A DNA stretch of 64,000 nucleotides from Ignavibacteriales bacterium (GCA_016714125.1 JADJNX010000001.1:688863-752862); one strand, 5' to 3'; shown: positions 28,919-40,021, numbered from the stretch's first letter. The notes: generated by a model not told the origin, from the sequence alone. Numbers and translations are program-made.

Positions 28919-31009
28919 TTTCAAAAGTATCATTTTCGAATATTCCCTCTTCCCGCCAAAGTCCAATACATATAAATAAACACCACTTTGGAGACTTTTT
29001 CCATCAAATCGGAAAGTGTTTTTACCTTTTGTTGCTGTTAAGATTTCTGAATGAACCATTCTACCTGTTACATCATAAACAGTTAAACCTGTAATACCAC
29101 CTTCCGGGGTATTAAATTCAATGATCGTTGACGAGTTAAACGGGTTTGGGTAGTTACCTGTCAGAAAGGTTGAAGGGAGAATTTCGTCTTTAGGCTCTCC
29201 ACCGATGGCAATCAATGAATCGCTCAAATCACCTTTAAATATTCCACCCTTTTTCGTTGTAACAATAAATGTATTTGTATCGATGAACTCGACATGACTG
29301 AAATGGTATTTGGTGTTGCTTGTTTTTCTGAGCCATGTGGTTCCGTTATCTCTGGAGAGGAAAAATGCTCCTGAATCACCCGCTGCAATAATATTGGGTC
29401 CAAAAGCGGCAACAGATTGGAAAACAACCGATGAATCGTGAAAAATTGTCTGCCAGGATGCTGCGTTGTCAGCGGTTTGCATAATGCGCCCCGTTTGTGT
29501 TACGAGAACGCCCGAAGAATCACCTTTTCTTTCATAAGACGATATAAAAGGCGTTACAACGGGTTGAAGAGTCCAGCCGGAACCAGCATTTTTTGTGACA
29601 TAAAACCGGGTGCTGTCCTTCAAAACCCATCCGTTTTGAGGAGAGATAAATTTTAATTGAGTCAATCTTGAACCGAATAGGTTTAACTGCTGGGTTGCAG
29701 TAGCTGAAACCCGTTTAAACAGCTTGCTGTAAGAGAGATTTCGCGGTTTGGAAAGAGAATCGGTTTCAACAAAAAATCCATCATTTATATTAAACGATTG
29801 CTCGGAAATAATGACCCCGCTTGTCCTGGTCAGAAGAGTACTCCATGTGGACCCCGAGTTATTTGTATAGTCGAGTTTCCTCATCCGTACTCTATAACCC
29901 TCGGTACTGTTAATAAAATAGCAGGTGTTCACCCATTCTCCCTCAAAAACTGATTTCCAACTCGCACCCCCATTGGTTGTTCTTGCTATCATACCGGCCG
30001 TGCCTGTCGATGGATTCCCACTTACGATCCAATCCAATGCTGAGTTAATCACGAGGGATTGAATTGGTTTGTCTCCAAAAGAAATGAAGCTGTTCTGATA
30101 TGAATTGCCACTGTTGCTTGTTCTAACAATATCAGGTCCATCACAAGTTGCATAGACCACAGAGCCGGAAGCCCAGACGTTTCTATAAGTTCTCACAGGA
30201 AAAGTCATTGTACTGGCCTGAGCCCAAGGGTACACAAATACCCTGCCGGAACTTGACATAAATTGGACTCGGTTGCTTATGGTTTTCCATGAGCCAATAA
30301 TCGTGTAACTTTCGCTGGCAAAAAGAAACGTAAATGTTTTGCCCTGGTCTGAACTGAGTATGAGAGAACCATTTTCGACTACAAAAACCCAGGTACCATT
30401 CAAATCGAAAAAATATTTTAATCCTGTGGTAAAATATGAGGTGAAGTAAGGTTTCCATGTCATCCCTCCATCCGTGGTATGTGACAAAGCCCCATATTCC
30501 ATCAAAGCAAACGCCCTGTTATGATCTCGAAAAACCACCCTGTTAACCTTTGAAACACCGGTGGTTGAGCTAAACCAACTTAGACCCAGATCATTACTTT
30601 TTGCGAAAAAACCATTTTCTCCCGCTACAACAATCATTGTGGGAGAAAGTGATTCGATGAATCGAAGTCTGGAATTGGGAAATGTCGTCAGGGAGATGTT
30701 TGTCCAGTTATTACCCATATCTCTTGAATAACTGACCAGGCCTCCATCGCCGCACAAAAATGTGATGCCACTTTTTGTTATATGTACATCCGCTATCCCT
30801 GTGTTCCCGGGAACAAGTATTTGAGTGAAAGTTTTTCCACTGTCAAGTGTCTTATAGAGTTGAAGGTCATTCCCGACAACAAATCCGGTGGAAGGATTTA
30901 AGAATTCGATATCAATAAAAGTCTCTACTCCGCTAAAGGGTATAACCGATTGAAGTTGTGCCCACAATGTTGAAGAAAGAAAAACTACAATAAAAGTAAT
31001 ATATTTCAT
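28916..31009 (-). CDS. type IX secreted Asp-box/Ycf48-like propeller protein C
   Basis: The 697-residue protein has a signal peptide (MKYITFIVVFLSSTLWAQ), about ten blades with Asp-box-like turns (YKTLDSGKTF, YSRDMGNNW, AKSNDLGLSW, HTTDGGMTW, ARTTNGGASW, LSRDNGTTW) and a C-terminal sorting domain (LTGNYPNPFNSSTIIEF to GGKREYSKMILLK). Its sorting domain is nearly identical at the DNA level with those of A and B, although the propeller part is distinct. It starts 9 bases after the stop of protein D, so both are probably on one transcript. The frame is intact. Ligand unknown. Confidence 0.87.
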   Translation of the reverse strand: MKYITFIVVFLSSTLWAQLQSVIPFSGVETFIDIEFLNPSTGFVVGNDLQLYKTLDSGKTFTQILVPGNTGIADVHITKSGITFLCGDGGLVSYSRDMGNNWTNISLTTFPNSRLRFIESLSPTMIVVAGENGFFAKSNDLGLSWFSSTTGVSKVNRVVFRDHNRAFALMEYGALSHTTDGGMTWKPYFTSYFTTGLKYFFDLNGTWVFVVENGSLILSSDQGKTFTFLFASESYTIIGSWKTISNRVQFMSSSGRVFVYPWAQASTMTFPVRTYRNVWASGSVVYATCDGPDIVRTSNSGNSYQNSFISFGDKPIQSLVINSALDWIVSGNPSTGTAGMIARTTNGGASWKSVFEGEWVNTCYFINSTEGYRVRMRKLDYTNNSGSTWSTLLTRTSGVIISEQSFNINDGFFVETDSLSKPRNLSYSKLFKRVSATATQQLNLFGSRLTQLKFISPQNGWVLKDSTRFYVTKNAGSGWTLQPVVTPFISSYERKGDSSGVLVTQTGRIMQTADNAASWQTIFHDSSVVFQSVAAFGPNIIAAGDSGAFFLSRDNGTTWLRKTSNTKYHFSHVEFIDTNTFIVTTKKGGIFKGDLSDSLIAIGGEPKDEILPSTFLTGNYPNPFNSSTIIEFNTPEGGITGLTVYDVTGRMVHSEILTATKGKNTFRFDGKSLQSGVYLYVLDFGGKREYSKMILLK

Positions 31010-31018
31010 TTTCTCCCC

Positions 31019-34000
31019 CTATTTCAAAATTATCATTTTTTTTGTGAGATTAACTCCGGCACCACGTAATCTATAAAGGTAGATTCCGTTTGAAAGTTCT
31101 TTTGAATAGAAATTAATCCTGTGTTCACCTGTTTCAAGCCATCCGTTGAACAGAGTTGTTACCCTCTCACCGATCGAACTAAAAACCTCAATTGCATATT
31201 CTCCGGGGTTTTTAACCGAGAATCTGATTACAGAGGATGAGTTGAATGGATTGGGATAATTTTGTGCCAAACTAAACTCTGTGACGACAGTTTCATCTTT
31301 CACACCGGTAGGATTTCCATTATAAAGTGGCATATAAAATAATTTACCAGCCTGTGAAGGTAATAAAACCTTGTCGGCAGATATTTCTACTGATCGGGGT
31401 TTAAATCCATCGGGCATTTTGCTGTATCGCCACGGGTCTGTTGGTGTCAGGGAAGTGTAGACACCACCCATGGTATCAATAATGACACTTATGCCGTTTC
31501 TGGTAACAAGATCCCGAATTGGAGCTTTGGTCTCAAAAATTCATAATCCCATGTTACTCCCATGTCCGTCGATATTCTTCTCTCACCATTTTGATTCAGC
31601 ACTACAATTGTTCCGTCAGGAGCGAAACTTGCCCTTCGGAATATTTCTGTCTGATTCAGCCCTGTGTATTGAAAAGTAGAACCACCATCGGTTGAGATAA
31701 TAACACTTCCCGATTCTCCAACTGCGATAACCCTGGTGCTGTCAAAAGTTGCAATATCGAGATTATTCCCCGTATTTGGAGAGAAATAGATGTTTGTCCA
31801 TGTAGTCGGAGTAGTCACCGCTTTAAAGATGCTACCATAGTTCGCGGCTCCATAAATAACATTTGGGGGAGCAAACCCAAATGAGTTGACTAAAGTGCTC
31901 CCAAATGGTGCTTCTTTACGCGACCAGGAAATACTTCTGTTTAATGAATAGAAAAACAAATTACCTGTTGTGAGTGCAAAAACAATATTGTTGTTGGGGT
32001 CATAAAGGAACCTGTTCATCGGATAAAATGTGGTCGAGTTTACAATTGTCCAGTTAACCGGTGGCTGATCGGTTCTGGCTATTCCTCCGGCACCAGTTCC
32101 GACGATAACCCTGCCATCGGGTAACATTATTGCCGTAGTAAGTTCTACAGTAAACGGACTCTGCCAAGCAACCGCTTGATTTGCAAATACTGATGATCTG
32201 AAACTATACCATGAGTTGAAGTCACTCCAACCATAGATATTTCTTGCCCTCACCCGCCAAAAATAAATTGTTGAATCGGCCATGAGGTTAACAGGATGTG
32301 ATGTTAAAGAAATACCAGCGATATTTTCCACAATATTTGAAGTGTCACCAGCTGCCAATTGAAGGTGGTATTCTATGATTGGAGAAACTGTCCATGGTTC
32401 TTCCCATTTAAAGGTTGTGTTTCGCAATTCATACGGCGAACCGTTCACCGGAGATATCCTCAAAACACTTGAAGGGGGTGGTGAATTGTTAATGTGTGAG
32501 AACTTAAATATCCTGCCATTTGCACAAAGCAAGTATGCGGTATTTTCGTCTGCCGAAACCGGAAATTTACTGGCAATTCCGGGACCCAAATTTATCCTGA
32601 TAAAATTCGAATTTTTGCCAAAATTATAAAAGAAGTCTCCTTTGTCATACATAACCGCGATGAGTCCTCCCGGTTTATGGTTGATCCCCATCAGGCTGCC
32701 ATCCTGATAAACTCTTCCTCCGGTTGTGTCATTATACCAGGAAGAGAATCCTCCTGTCAGTGCATAATAAATACCAACTGACGAAGGGTCAAGACTGTAC
32801 ATCATATTATTAAAATCTTGTGTAACCCACGAGTTGCCTCCATCAATTGTGAAAAAGGCTTTACTCCGGAAATTTCCGTACCTGTATAAAGCTGATCCGT
32901 TTAGACCGTCATAAAATTCAAGATTTGTGAAGTAGCCTCCCGATAAACCGGTAACTACCGGCGTAATTTGTTGCCATGCCGGAGTTGTCATAAAAATAGA
33001 ATCAGAGGTGCAAAAGAATATTGTATCTCGCCCCTTAAATGCTGCACCTCTTATCATTTTTTGCATAGGGGAAATTATAGACCGCCACGAATTTCCACCA
33101 TCACTTGTTTCGAGAATCAGACCGGCAGCACAGATCGTTATAAACTCTGATTCACTTCTCTGAACAAACTTTTGCACAACCCCGGTAATTGCGGGAAGAG
33201 TTGTTTCACTCCAGGAGTAACCCCCGTCTGTGGTTTTTAAGATTTTACCGCTGGCGAGTCCTGCAAATCCTTTTGAACCGTTAACAAAAAAGAGACAGGA
33301 TGCTTCTGCCCTCCCGGGTAGCTCCAACTGTTCCACCTTTGTATCCCGATGTCCCGACTTGTGATACGTCATTATTGCATCTGCCATGTTGTATCCATTG
33401 GCACTAAATAGAAGTCTGTCCCATGTTGTTGGAATAATCGAAGTGAACATCATCGAATGGTTCCCGAGCATAATTACCGTTACTGTCGATGTATCTGCAA
33501 AAGAGAATTTTCGAAGGTGCCTGGTGCCATAACCGATATTATCAATACTCCATATCTCATTATCGCTTAAATAAGCAAAATATGGATACGAGTCTGATGC
33601 ACCCGGTTGAAAAGATTTAAGTACTTCTCCTGTCATCGAAAGAAGATAAACACGGTTGGAGTTGGTGATAAGATAAAATCCATTGTCACTTTTGCCAACA
33701 GTCCTGTAATTTGCAAGGGAAGGAGGAATTGACACTTTTACCCATGTGAAACCGTTATTGGTAGAGTATAGTATTCCTCGTGTTGTGGAATATTGCTCAA
33801 TGACAAAAAGATATCCCTTATCGTAGAAAGGAGTAGTTCTAATCGGACCATAAGCCCAGGTGTCAGATATCCATGTTACTCCGAGGTCAGTAGAGACATT
33901 AATCCCCCCTTCTGGAGGAAAGATAATACCATGTTTATGATTAAAAAAGGTTCCGTATCCAAATTTTTCACCCGACCAAAGTGTGTTTGCAAGCGTCCAG

Positions 34001-34347
34001 GTTTCACCGGCATTAAAACTGTGATAAATATACTGGCTGTCTCTTACTGCCAGGATCGAATCCCTTCCGATGGAATACATCAACATAATCCTGTCGAGTT
34101 GACTCGTGGTTTTCCCGTCTTTCCAGGTTTTTCCGCCATCACTTGTCAGACTATAGTGGGGATTATGCTTCCAGTATGCGATTCCGTTTAATGAATCGGA
34201 GAAATGGAGATTTGATGCCCCTTTTCCGGTGAAAAAACTTAATGCCCAGGGCACCACCACTTCGGTCCCCGAAGGCGGTGTTGATTGTGCGCTTACCTGA
34301 ATAAAAAAGGTAAATGAATAACAAAGGATAAGTGTCAGATATTTCAT
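31019..34347 (-). CDS. large type IX secreted Asp-box protein D, paralogue of B (one frameshift)
   Basis: The ATG at 34347 opens the signal peptide MKYLTLILCYSFTFFIQ, almost identical to that of protein B. The first 760 or so residues follow B closely, including the Asp-box blades and the Fn3-like segment (FKWEEPWTVSPIIEYHLQL). The frame breaks near 31540, after RRISTDMGVTW; the next frame resumes with MGGVYTSLTPTDPWRYSKMP, which matches B again. The sorting domain differs from B: after QNYPNPFNSS it continues SVIRFSVKNPGEYAIEVF and ends NLTKKMIILK. Rebuilt length is about 1110 residues. Export by type IX secretion is firm; function is unknown. Confidence 0.86.
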
Positions 34348-34430
34348 AAAATGCCTGAATATAGTTGAATGTACCAAGTTAACACCCCGTTTTGTCGTGA
34401 ATATCAAATAAACTATAAAGTATCATATTT

Positions 34431-35483
34431 CTAATTTACATTTCCGGTCCGAAACTTCCAAATTTTGAGATGAAGCCCTGTTTCCTTAAAATAGACTACA
34501 GCAGAGGTGATCAAAACCACGGCAACCAGTGCTACATAAGAATCTCTTAATCCCACACTTCGATAGACAGCCGAACCAATATTTCCAATAATTACCCATT
34601 GGATTACATAAGCTACTGTTACATTTCTGCCGATCATTGCAAAGTAGTTGAAGAATTCATTTTCCTTTGAATAATGGACCAATTGATCGATCAGAAGAGC
34701 AAATCCTCCCGTGAATCCTGCCGCCCACAATCCGTATTCCAAGCCGTGATGATAATAACTTTTTAGTGCCGTAGCAGTGGTTATTCCAAACTCAATTGTG
34801 TAACCGACCCATACAGCCCAAACCACCAAAAGTGGAAATATCAACACTTTTTTCTCAAAAATCCCCGAGAATTGTGACTTCATAAAAAGAGCCACACCAT
34901 ACCCTAAAAGTGGAAATGCAGCCCATGGGAATATTGGGAAATATGACCAGCTTGAGTCTCCCCCAAAAACGGAGACAAAATATCTTATACTTCCTGATGT
35001 GTCATTAATTGTTGAGTTTATGAGAGGAGTGAGGTAAAAAATAACCAAAGCCAGGATCATCGGAATAACAAAGTTGATATCGAGTAGCTTTTTTAAGAGT
35101 GCCATAATAATCGTTGTTACACCTGCGAGCACAAGTATATCAATTCCAAAAATAAAATCCAGGGGATTTACATTTGATTGTCCCGTGGTTATATGATAAA
35201 GAAGATGTGCATTTATTGCAATATTTAGTGTTATCCCGCCTGCAATCAGTTTTACCCCCCGCAGCAGCATCGTTTTAAAGTCTTTATTTGTCCTCGAAAG
35301 AAAATAACCCATCACAGTCATAAAGACCGGTGCGGCCGGCGGACCTCCCAGGAAGAGAGATATCCTCCCAATCATACTACCATAAATGGAAGGATCGGCA
35401 AACACCTCCATAATATGCACCTGAATCATAAATAAAACTGCAAGCCCCTTTAAAACATCAGCTGTTATCGATCTTTCTTTCAT
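34431..35483 (-). CDS. HGSNAT-like membrane acyltransferase
   Basis: The 350-residue protein is an integral membrane protein with about ten helices. Its start, RSITADVLKGLAVLFMIQVH with the conserved His, matches the heparan-alpha-glucosaminide N-acetyltransferase catalytic family (DUF1624-like), whose members move acetyl groups across a membrane onto sugars. A PIFPWAAFPLLGYG segment in the middle is also typical. It is embedded between secreted-protein genes D and F on the same strand, 83 bases upstream of D. It may modify a cell-surface glycan; a link to the secreted proteins is only positional. A GGAAAGAG ribosome-binding site precedes the start. Confidence 0.78.
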   Translation of the reverse strand: MKERSITADVLKGLAVLFMIQVHIMEVFADPSIYGSMIGRISLFLGGPPAAPVFMTVMGYFLSRTNKDFKTMLLRGVKLIAGGITLNIAINAHLLYHITTGQSNVNPLDFIFGIDILVLAGVTTIIMALLKKLLDINFVIPMILALVIFYLTPLINSTINDTSGSIRYFVSVFGGDSSWSYFPIFPWAAFPLLGYGVALFMKSQFSGIFEKKVLIFPLLVVWAVWVGYTIEFGITTATALKSYYHHGLEYGLWAAGFTGGFALLIDQLVHYSKENEFFNYFAMIGRNVTVAYVIQWVIIGNIGSAVYRSVGLRDSYVALVAVVLITSAVVYFKETGLHLKIWKFRTGNVN

Positions 35484-35561
35484 TCTCTTTCCTGTGTAAA
35501 ATTCTTTGACCTATTTTGACAGTCCAAGAGTGCTTTCAGGTTTAACATAAGTGTTTGATTC

Positions 35562-37171
35562 TCATTTCAGTAAAATCGCTTTGGTTGTCATTCTTTTCCC
35601 TTTGGAATTGGAGAGGCAAATGAGATAAACTCCACTTGGGATACGGTCGCTTTGCAATTTGAATTGGTGGCTGCCCAATCCAAGAAATCCATCGAAGATG
35701 GTGGCGACTTTGCTCCCCAGCACATCAAACACCTCCAGAGTGTAGTTCCCTTCCTCGTCTATTGAACAGGGTACAACTGTGGCAGAATTGAAGGGATTTG
35801 GGAAGTTCCCTGCAAGTCTAAATGACGGGGTCTCCAAAACTTCTTCCGTTATGCCGGTTGGTGTCACAGGCAGTTGACCCAACAAAATATACTTGCCACT
35901 TGAGGGGATTACCACTCTTCCATCTGAATTGACGCCGAATGTGGCCTGAGATTGAATTTCTCCTTGTCCAGCATCATAAAAGTAGTAGCCGGTACCGTCA
36001 AATTTGGTGGTCATGTTTCCCGATCGCGTAAGCACCAATTCATACCCGTTCGCGTGGCGGGCATTACTGAATTCGCCGGGGAACTGGTGGAATTCTTCCT
36101 CCCAGGTATTGAAGAGATCAGAGCTTGTGAATTTTGTTCCGTATGACGACCAAAGAAATATCCTGCCATCCTTCGCCAGCCCGCTGCTGATGAAATTTTG
36201 ATCCGCGGGCAAATATTTCCTTTCATAAGTCCAACCTCCGTTCGTGGAGACAATCACCAACCCGTTTCTTCCTGCGGCAAGAACTGTGTCGTTGCCTTTT
36301 ACAACAATTTCTGTTAAGCCTCCCGAATAGGGCGAGTAATAGATCCGTTGCCACTCAGCATAAGGACCCGATTTGATGTACAAGCCTTGTGTGGTAGCCA
36401 TTAAGGCAGTATAGTTATCCACCCAGGCGATATTAAGCGTGCTTGCTGAATCGTAGTCGAAGTTTCTTGACTCCCACTGTCTGCTGATCTTATTATAAGC
36501 CAGGTAACCCTTTGCCGTACCGAAAGCGTATAATTCCTTCTTCCTTTCATCCCATCGAAATGGACCTTTCATAGTTGGCCAGAAAAAGAAAAAGCCGGTA
36601 GAGAACCAAGATGCTCCGAGTCGGTTGAACAGTAGAATCCTCGATTGCCCCAGATGTGGAAGACCCCCGTCGGCTGCTCGATTGCGTGCTTTATTGCGGT
36701 CAGGTAGTCGACATTTACTTCAATGGCCCGAAGGTTCAGAATCGAAGCTCTTATTGTGAAGTGTGCCCAATTGCAATATTGATTGTAACCGTAATTGTTT
36801 TTTGCCCTCACACGCCAGTAGTAAACCGTGTTTTCAATCAGAAACTGGGGGGTGTACGAGTTTAGAGCATTCATATTTTCGGTATAAATGATGTTCGAAG
36901 TGTCGTTCTTGGCGATCTGCAGTCCGTAGTATTGCACGGGGGAGCGGGAGAAAGGTTTCTTCCACCTTAGAGTCATCCTTTTAGTCGCCCATGTGTAGCC
37001 ATGTGAGGGGTAATCGATCTCAACGATCCCTGGAGGAAGGGAATCGTTTACCGGAAGTGTATCCGGCGGTACCACTTCTGTTTGAGCGATCACAAGAGAA
37101 GTAACACCCTGAAAAATCATCAACAGAGAGATTGAACAGAATAAATTTCTCACAAAGCCTATGGTTCTCAT
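35562..37171 (-). CDS. type IX secreted protein F with Fn3-like segment (one frameshift)
   Basis: The start encodes a signal peptide (LFCSISLLMIFQGVTS, cut after LVIAQ), a short proline-rich linker and an Fn3-like segment (LRWKKPFSRSPVQYYGLQI to YYWRVRAKNNYGYNQYCNW) like that in proteins B and D. The frame breaks near 36590, in a T-rich stretch; the next frame continues FFFFWPTMKGPFRWDERKKE and leads through a few Asp-box-like blades (VIVSTNGGWTYERK) to a C-terminal sorting domain (LAGNFPNPFNSATVVPCSI to KRMTTKAILLK). Rebuilt length is about 536 residues. It resembles the second half of B and D and may be a shortened relative. It follows protein G by 12 bases. Confidence 0.8.
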
Positions 37172-37182
37172 ATTTCCCGCAT

Positions 37183-39312
37183 TTACTTGAGAAGTATCAT
37201 TTTACCCGCCAAAGACTTCCCACCTGCATTCAATCTGTAGAGATAAACACCGGAATTGAGCGTGGACGCATCAAAATTGTAGCTGTTTTTGCCACTTAAT
37301 CCTTTGATATCAGCCTCAAACGCCAGTGAACCGATGGGAGAGAAAACTTCGAGTTTGCAGTCACTATCCTTCGGCAGAGTGAAATGTATCATGGTCGATC
37401 CATTAAATGGATTTGGGTAGTTGCCTAGGGTGAATTCTGATGGCACCTCAGAGTTTTCATTTTCAATGCCTGTGAAAATACCTGGGCGCACACCTTTTAG
37501 GACTTCACCCGTTGATGTGGTCACAATGAATGAAAGATCGGGCATTAACCATACAGAGGTCAGAGTGAGGGCTGTCCACTGAGGAAGAAGCTGCCAGGTG
37601 GCACCATAGTCAGTAGTTGCAATCATCTTACCGTTATTACCGACAATAAGCGAACGACCTTCTATTGAATTTGAGACAGCTTGAGCTACCATCGCCATAT
37701 TTTCATAAGTTTTTGTAAAAGAACTACCCCCATTTGTGGTAAAAAACACCCGCGCACGATCATATACAAGATAACCTTGTTTCCCAATATTTCCACCAAT
37801 TGCCATATCGCCGGTATAAAACCCCGGAAGATATTTTTCGACTACCGTTATTCCGCTGTCTAAACTTACATTTACAATACCGGAACCATTATCGGTTATC
37901 CATAACCTCCCCTCTTTATCCGCAAAAATCTTCCAGATTGAGTAAGATTCGTAAGTTTTCAAAGGATTCCAGGAGGTACCGCTACTCCTTGTGATGTAAA
38001 GACGACCTCTTACATATCCGGGAGGAGGTGTGGATAAATTATAGTCTATACAGTAACCGGTATAAGGATCGACGAAAACGAGATCCCTTTTAATGGCAGA
38101 TACCTCCGCAAGTTTACGCCAGGTTTTACCCGTATCGTTGCTAACCCAGGAATAAAGTTCTGTTATGTATAAATTGCCTTCCGGGATTGTCTTCAAATTA
38201 GTCAGGTAGATCGTGGACTTCGATAATTTCCAGGAGACACCTCCATCTGGAGTAACGAAAATATCCGACTTATCAGGGTTACTACCATCTTGATAGCCCG
38301 CAACCAAACCTGTGCCGTTTTCTGCAAATTTCAAAAATCGAAGGTTTCTCCCTTTTAACATCGTTATCAATGGAGTCCAAGTGTTGTTCAACTCCAATCG
38401 AAACATTGAGGGTCCCCGACCCACAGCTAAGAATTTTTTCTCCTCCGTCCTGAATACATCAAAGTATTTTGAGAGTATCGGAGCATTGCCGGTGTATCTC
38501 CCGTGTCTGAACCCATTGGGTGTAAGCGCAAGAATCGAAAGACCTCCACCGTCATCTGCAAAAACCGCCGTATCCCTGCTGTAATTCCATGCTGCCACAA
38601 CTGTGTCACCAACCATATAAACAGGTAGGAAATCGTATGACCAGTTCAAGCCTCCATCAGTTGAAACCATTGCTTGACCCTCACGACCAAATAGAAATAT
38701 CCCGTCTTCTCCGAAAAGTGAAATCACAGCATAATTAAAGGCTCCACCTGCACCTGTTACCTGGTTCCATGAGTTACCACCATCGGTCGTCTTTATCACC
38801 ATACCATCATCCCCCGCAACCCAACCTGTCAGCAATGTGGAAAACCGGACGGAGTTAAGACGGTATGCGACAGGATTTGAAACCGACCACGAAACCCCAC
38901 CATCAGTTGTTCTGAGAATAGTACCATCAGATCCGCAGGCAACTATCACAAATGGATTTACCGATGAGATGTCTAAAAGATCAGAAGTAGTATTTGTGGT
39001 AAGGGCCAACCATGTTAGCCCATAGTCAGTAGATTTTATTACAGTTCCACTATTCCCTACCCCGAAAACTGCACTACTTGAATGGTGAAGCTTATTTATA
39101 CCTGTAGGGATGCTTATTTCAATCTTGCTCCAAGAACCACCGGCATCAGAACTTCTTATAATCTTGTTTTTGTCCGTCCCCAAGAGCAGGAAATTTCCGG
39201 AAGCAGTCACAGAGGTGAACGCTTCGATGTCTTCAAATGGATTAAGCGAGGTAAGTTGAGCAGAAACAATGAAACATGCTGACGTTAAAACTAATAAAAC
39301 ATATTTTTTCAT
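37183..39312 (-). CDS. type IX secreted Asp-box/Ycf48-like propeller protein G
   Basis: The 709-residue protein begins with a signal peptide (MKKYVLLVLTSACFIVSAQ) and is made of Ycf48-like blades: RSSDAGGSW, KSTDYGLTW, RTTDGGVSW, KTTDGGNSW, VSTDGGLNW, VTPDGGVSW, TTNGGSSF and ATTDYGATW. The C-terminal sorting domain starts LGNYPNPFNGSTMIHF and ends GKSLAGKMILLK. It opens the minus-strand array G-F-acyltransferase-D-C-B-A, with short gaps between G, F and between D, C that suggest shared transcripts. The frame is intact. Function beyond surface location is unknown. Confidence 0.87.
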   Translation of the reverse strand: MKKYVLLVLTSACFIVSAQLTSLNPFEDIEAFTSVTASGNFLLLGTDKNKIIRSSDAGGSWSKIEISIPTGINKLHHSSSAVFGVGNSGTVIKSTDYGLTWLALTTNTTSDLLDISSVNPFVIVACGSDGTILRTTDGGVSWSVSNPVAYRLNSVRFSTLLTGWVAGDDGMVIKTTDGGNSWNQVTGAGGAFNYAVISLFGEDGIFLFGREGQAMVSTDGGLNWSYDFLPVYMVGDTVVAAWNYSRDTAVFADDGGGLSILALTPNGFRHGRYTGNAPILSKYFDVFRTEEKKFLAVGRGPSMFRLELNNTWTPLITMLKGRNLRFLKFAENGTGLVAGYQDGSNPDKSDIFVTPDGGVSWKLSKSTIYLTNLKTIPEGNLYITELYSWVSNDTGKTWRKLAEVSAIKRDLVFVDPYTGYCIDYNLSTPPPGYVRGRLYITRSSGTSWNPLKTYESYSIWKIFADKEGRLWITDNGSGIVNVSLDSGITVVEKYLPGFYTGDMAIGGNIGKQGYLVYDRARVFFTTNGGSSFTKTYENMAMVAQAVSNSIEGRSLIVGNNGKMIATTDYGATWQLLPQWTALTLTSVWLMPDLSFIVTTSTGEVLKGVRPGIFTGIENENSEVPSEFTLGNYPNPFNGSTMIHFTLPKDSDCKLEVFSPIGSLAFEADIKGLSGKNSYNFDASTLNSGVYLYRLNAGGKSLAGKMILLK

Positions 39313-39313
39313 T

Positions 39314-39508
39314 TTAATTTCTTTCTACAAAAGAGAACAATTCAAACGGAGCTGTATTCCAGTTTTCATTTATAAAAACTTCTGTTTGTTCTGTTTTGTA
39401 ATATTGAGAATTGATATTTTGAAAGGATAAGAGGAGGAACAGACAAAGCAGTTGGTAAAATCTTACCAAATACAAACTTTGTGTCTGATAGGAAAAATTG
39501 TTCACCAT
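39314..39508 (-). CDS. small putative secreted protein or leader upstream of protein G
   Basis: A 64-residue frame (ATG at 39508) has a basic start, a hydrophobic core (YLVRFYQLLCLFLLLS) and a cut site-like NINSQ, followed by only about 31 residues. It ends one base before the ATG of protein G, so translation of both may be coupled. It could be the remnant of another secreted protein cut short, or a frameshifted fragment. Nothing in the database sense is recognised. An ATG further up (39553) would add 15 residues before the signal. Confidence 0.35.
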   Translation of the reverse strand: MVNNFSYQTQSLYLVRFYQLLCLFLLLSFQNINSQYYKTEQTEVFINENWNTAPFELFSFVERN

Positions 39509-39553
39509 ATTTTTACCTGTAAATCGAGTAACCGATTGATGTAATTGCGGCAT

Positions 39554-40021
39554 GCTATTATGCCATTTTTATTTCCACTTTTAAAATATTTTTATGTCAC
39601 TCTTCAAAGTAACCATTCAGGAATTATAAACAAAACTATTTTAATTGGGTGGATAAAAAAAGTTTAAACTTCTTCATTCGATATTTACTCTTTCATCCGG
39701 AGCAATCAAGGAGTACCCACATTACTTCTGCGCTGAAACTACTTTAAAGTCTCTCCCAATCAAGCCTGATAATGCCCTAAAAATACTATTTTCTGCAGTA
39801 TGTGTACAAACCGAATACTTTTAAATCCGCTTTCGATCATTTTCTTTACATTTGGCATGAATAATTCTTATGTTTTCTCTGTCAGAGTGCTTTTGGGCTA
39901 TTCCTTGAACCAACATACCAAAAGTTCCGGTTTATTGAATATGGATGTAACTTTCTATGAAATCGATCAATAAACAGAACTTTGGTAACCATTTAACTTC
40001 TACTACTATGAAATTTCCACG
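39554..40021. other. gene-free gap
   Basis: About 470 AT-rich bases separate the minus-strand secreted-protein array from the plus-strand TetR-type gene. Only a very short frame (38 codons from 39857) is open and it has no recognisable features. The gap probably holds the promoters of both divergent units, but no full TTG-N20-TAnnTTTG match was found. Confidence 0.5.

Noticed and set aside
23244..39312. CRISPR-like periodic repeats in the secreted-protein array
   Set aside because: The repeats are coding Asp-box blades of unequal length with varied DNA, not constant repeats with unique spacers.
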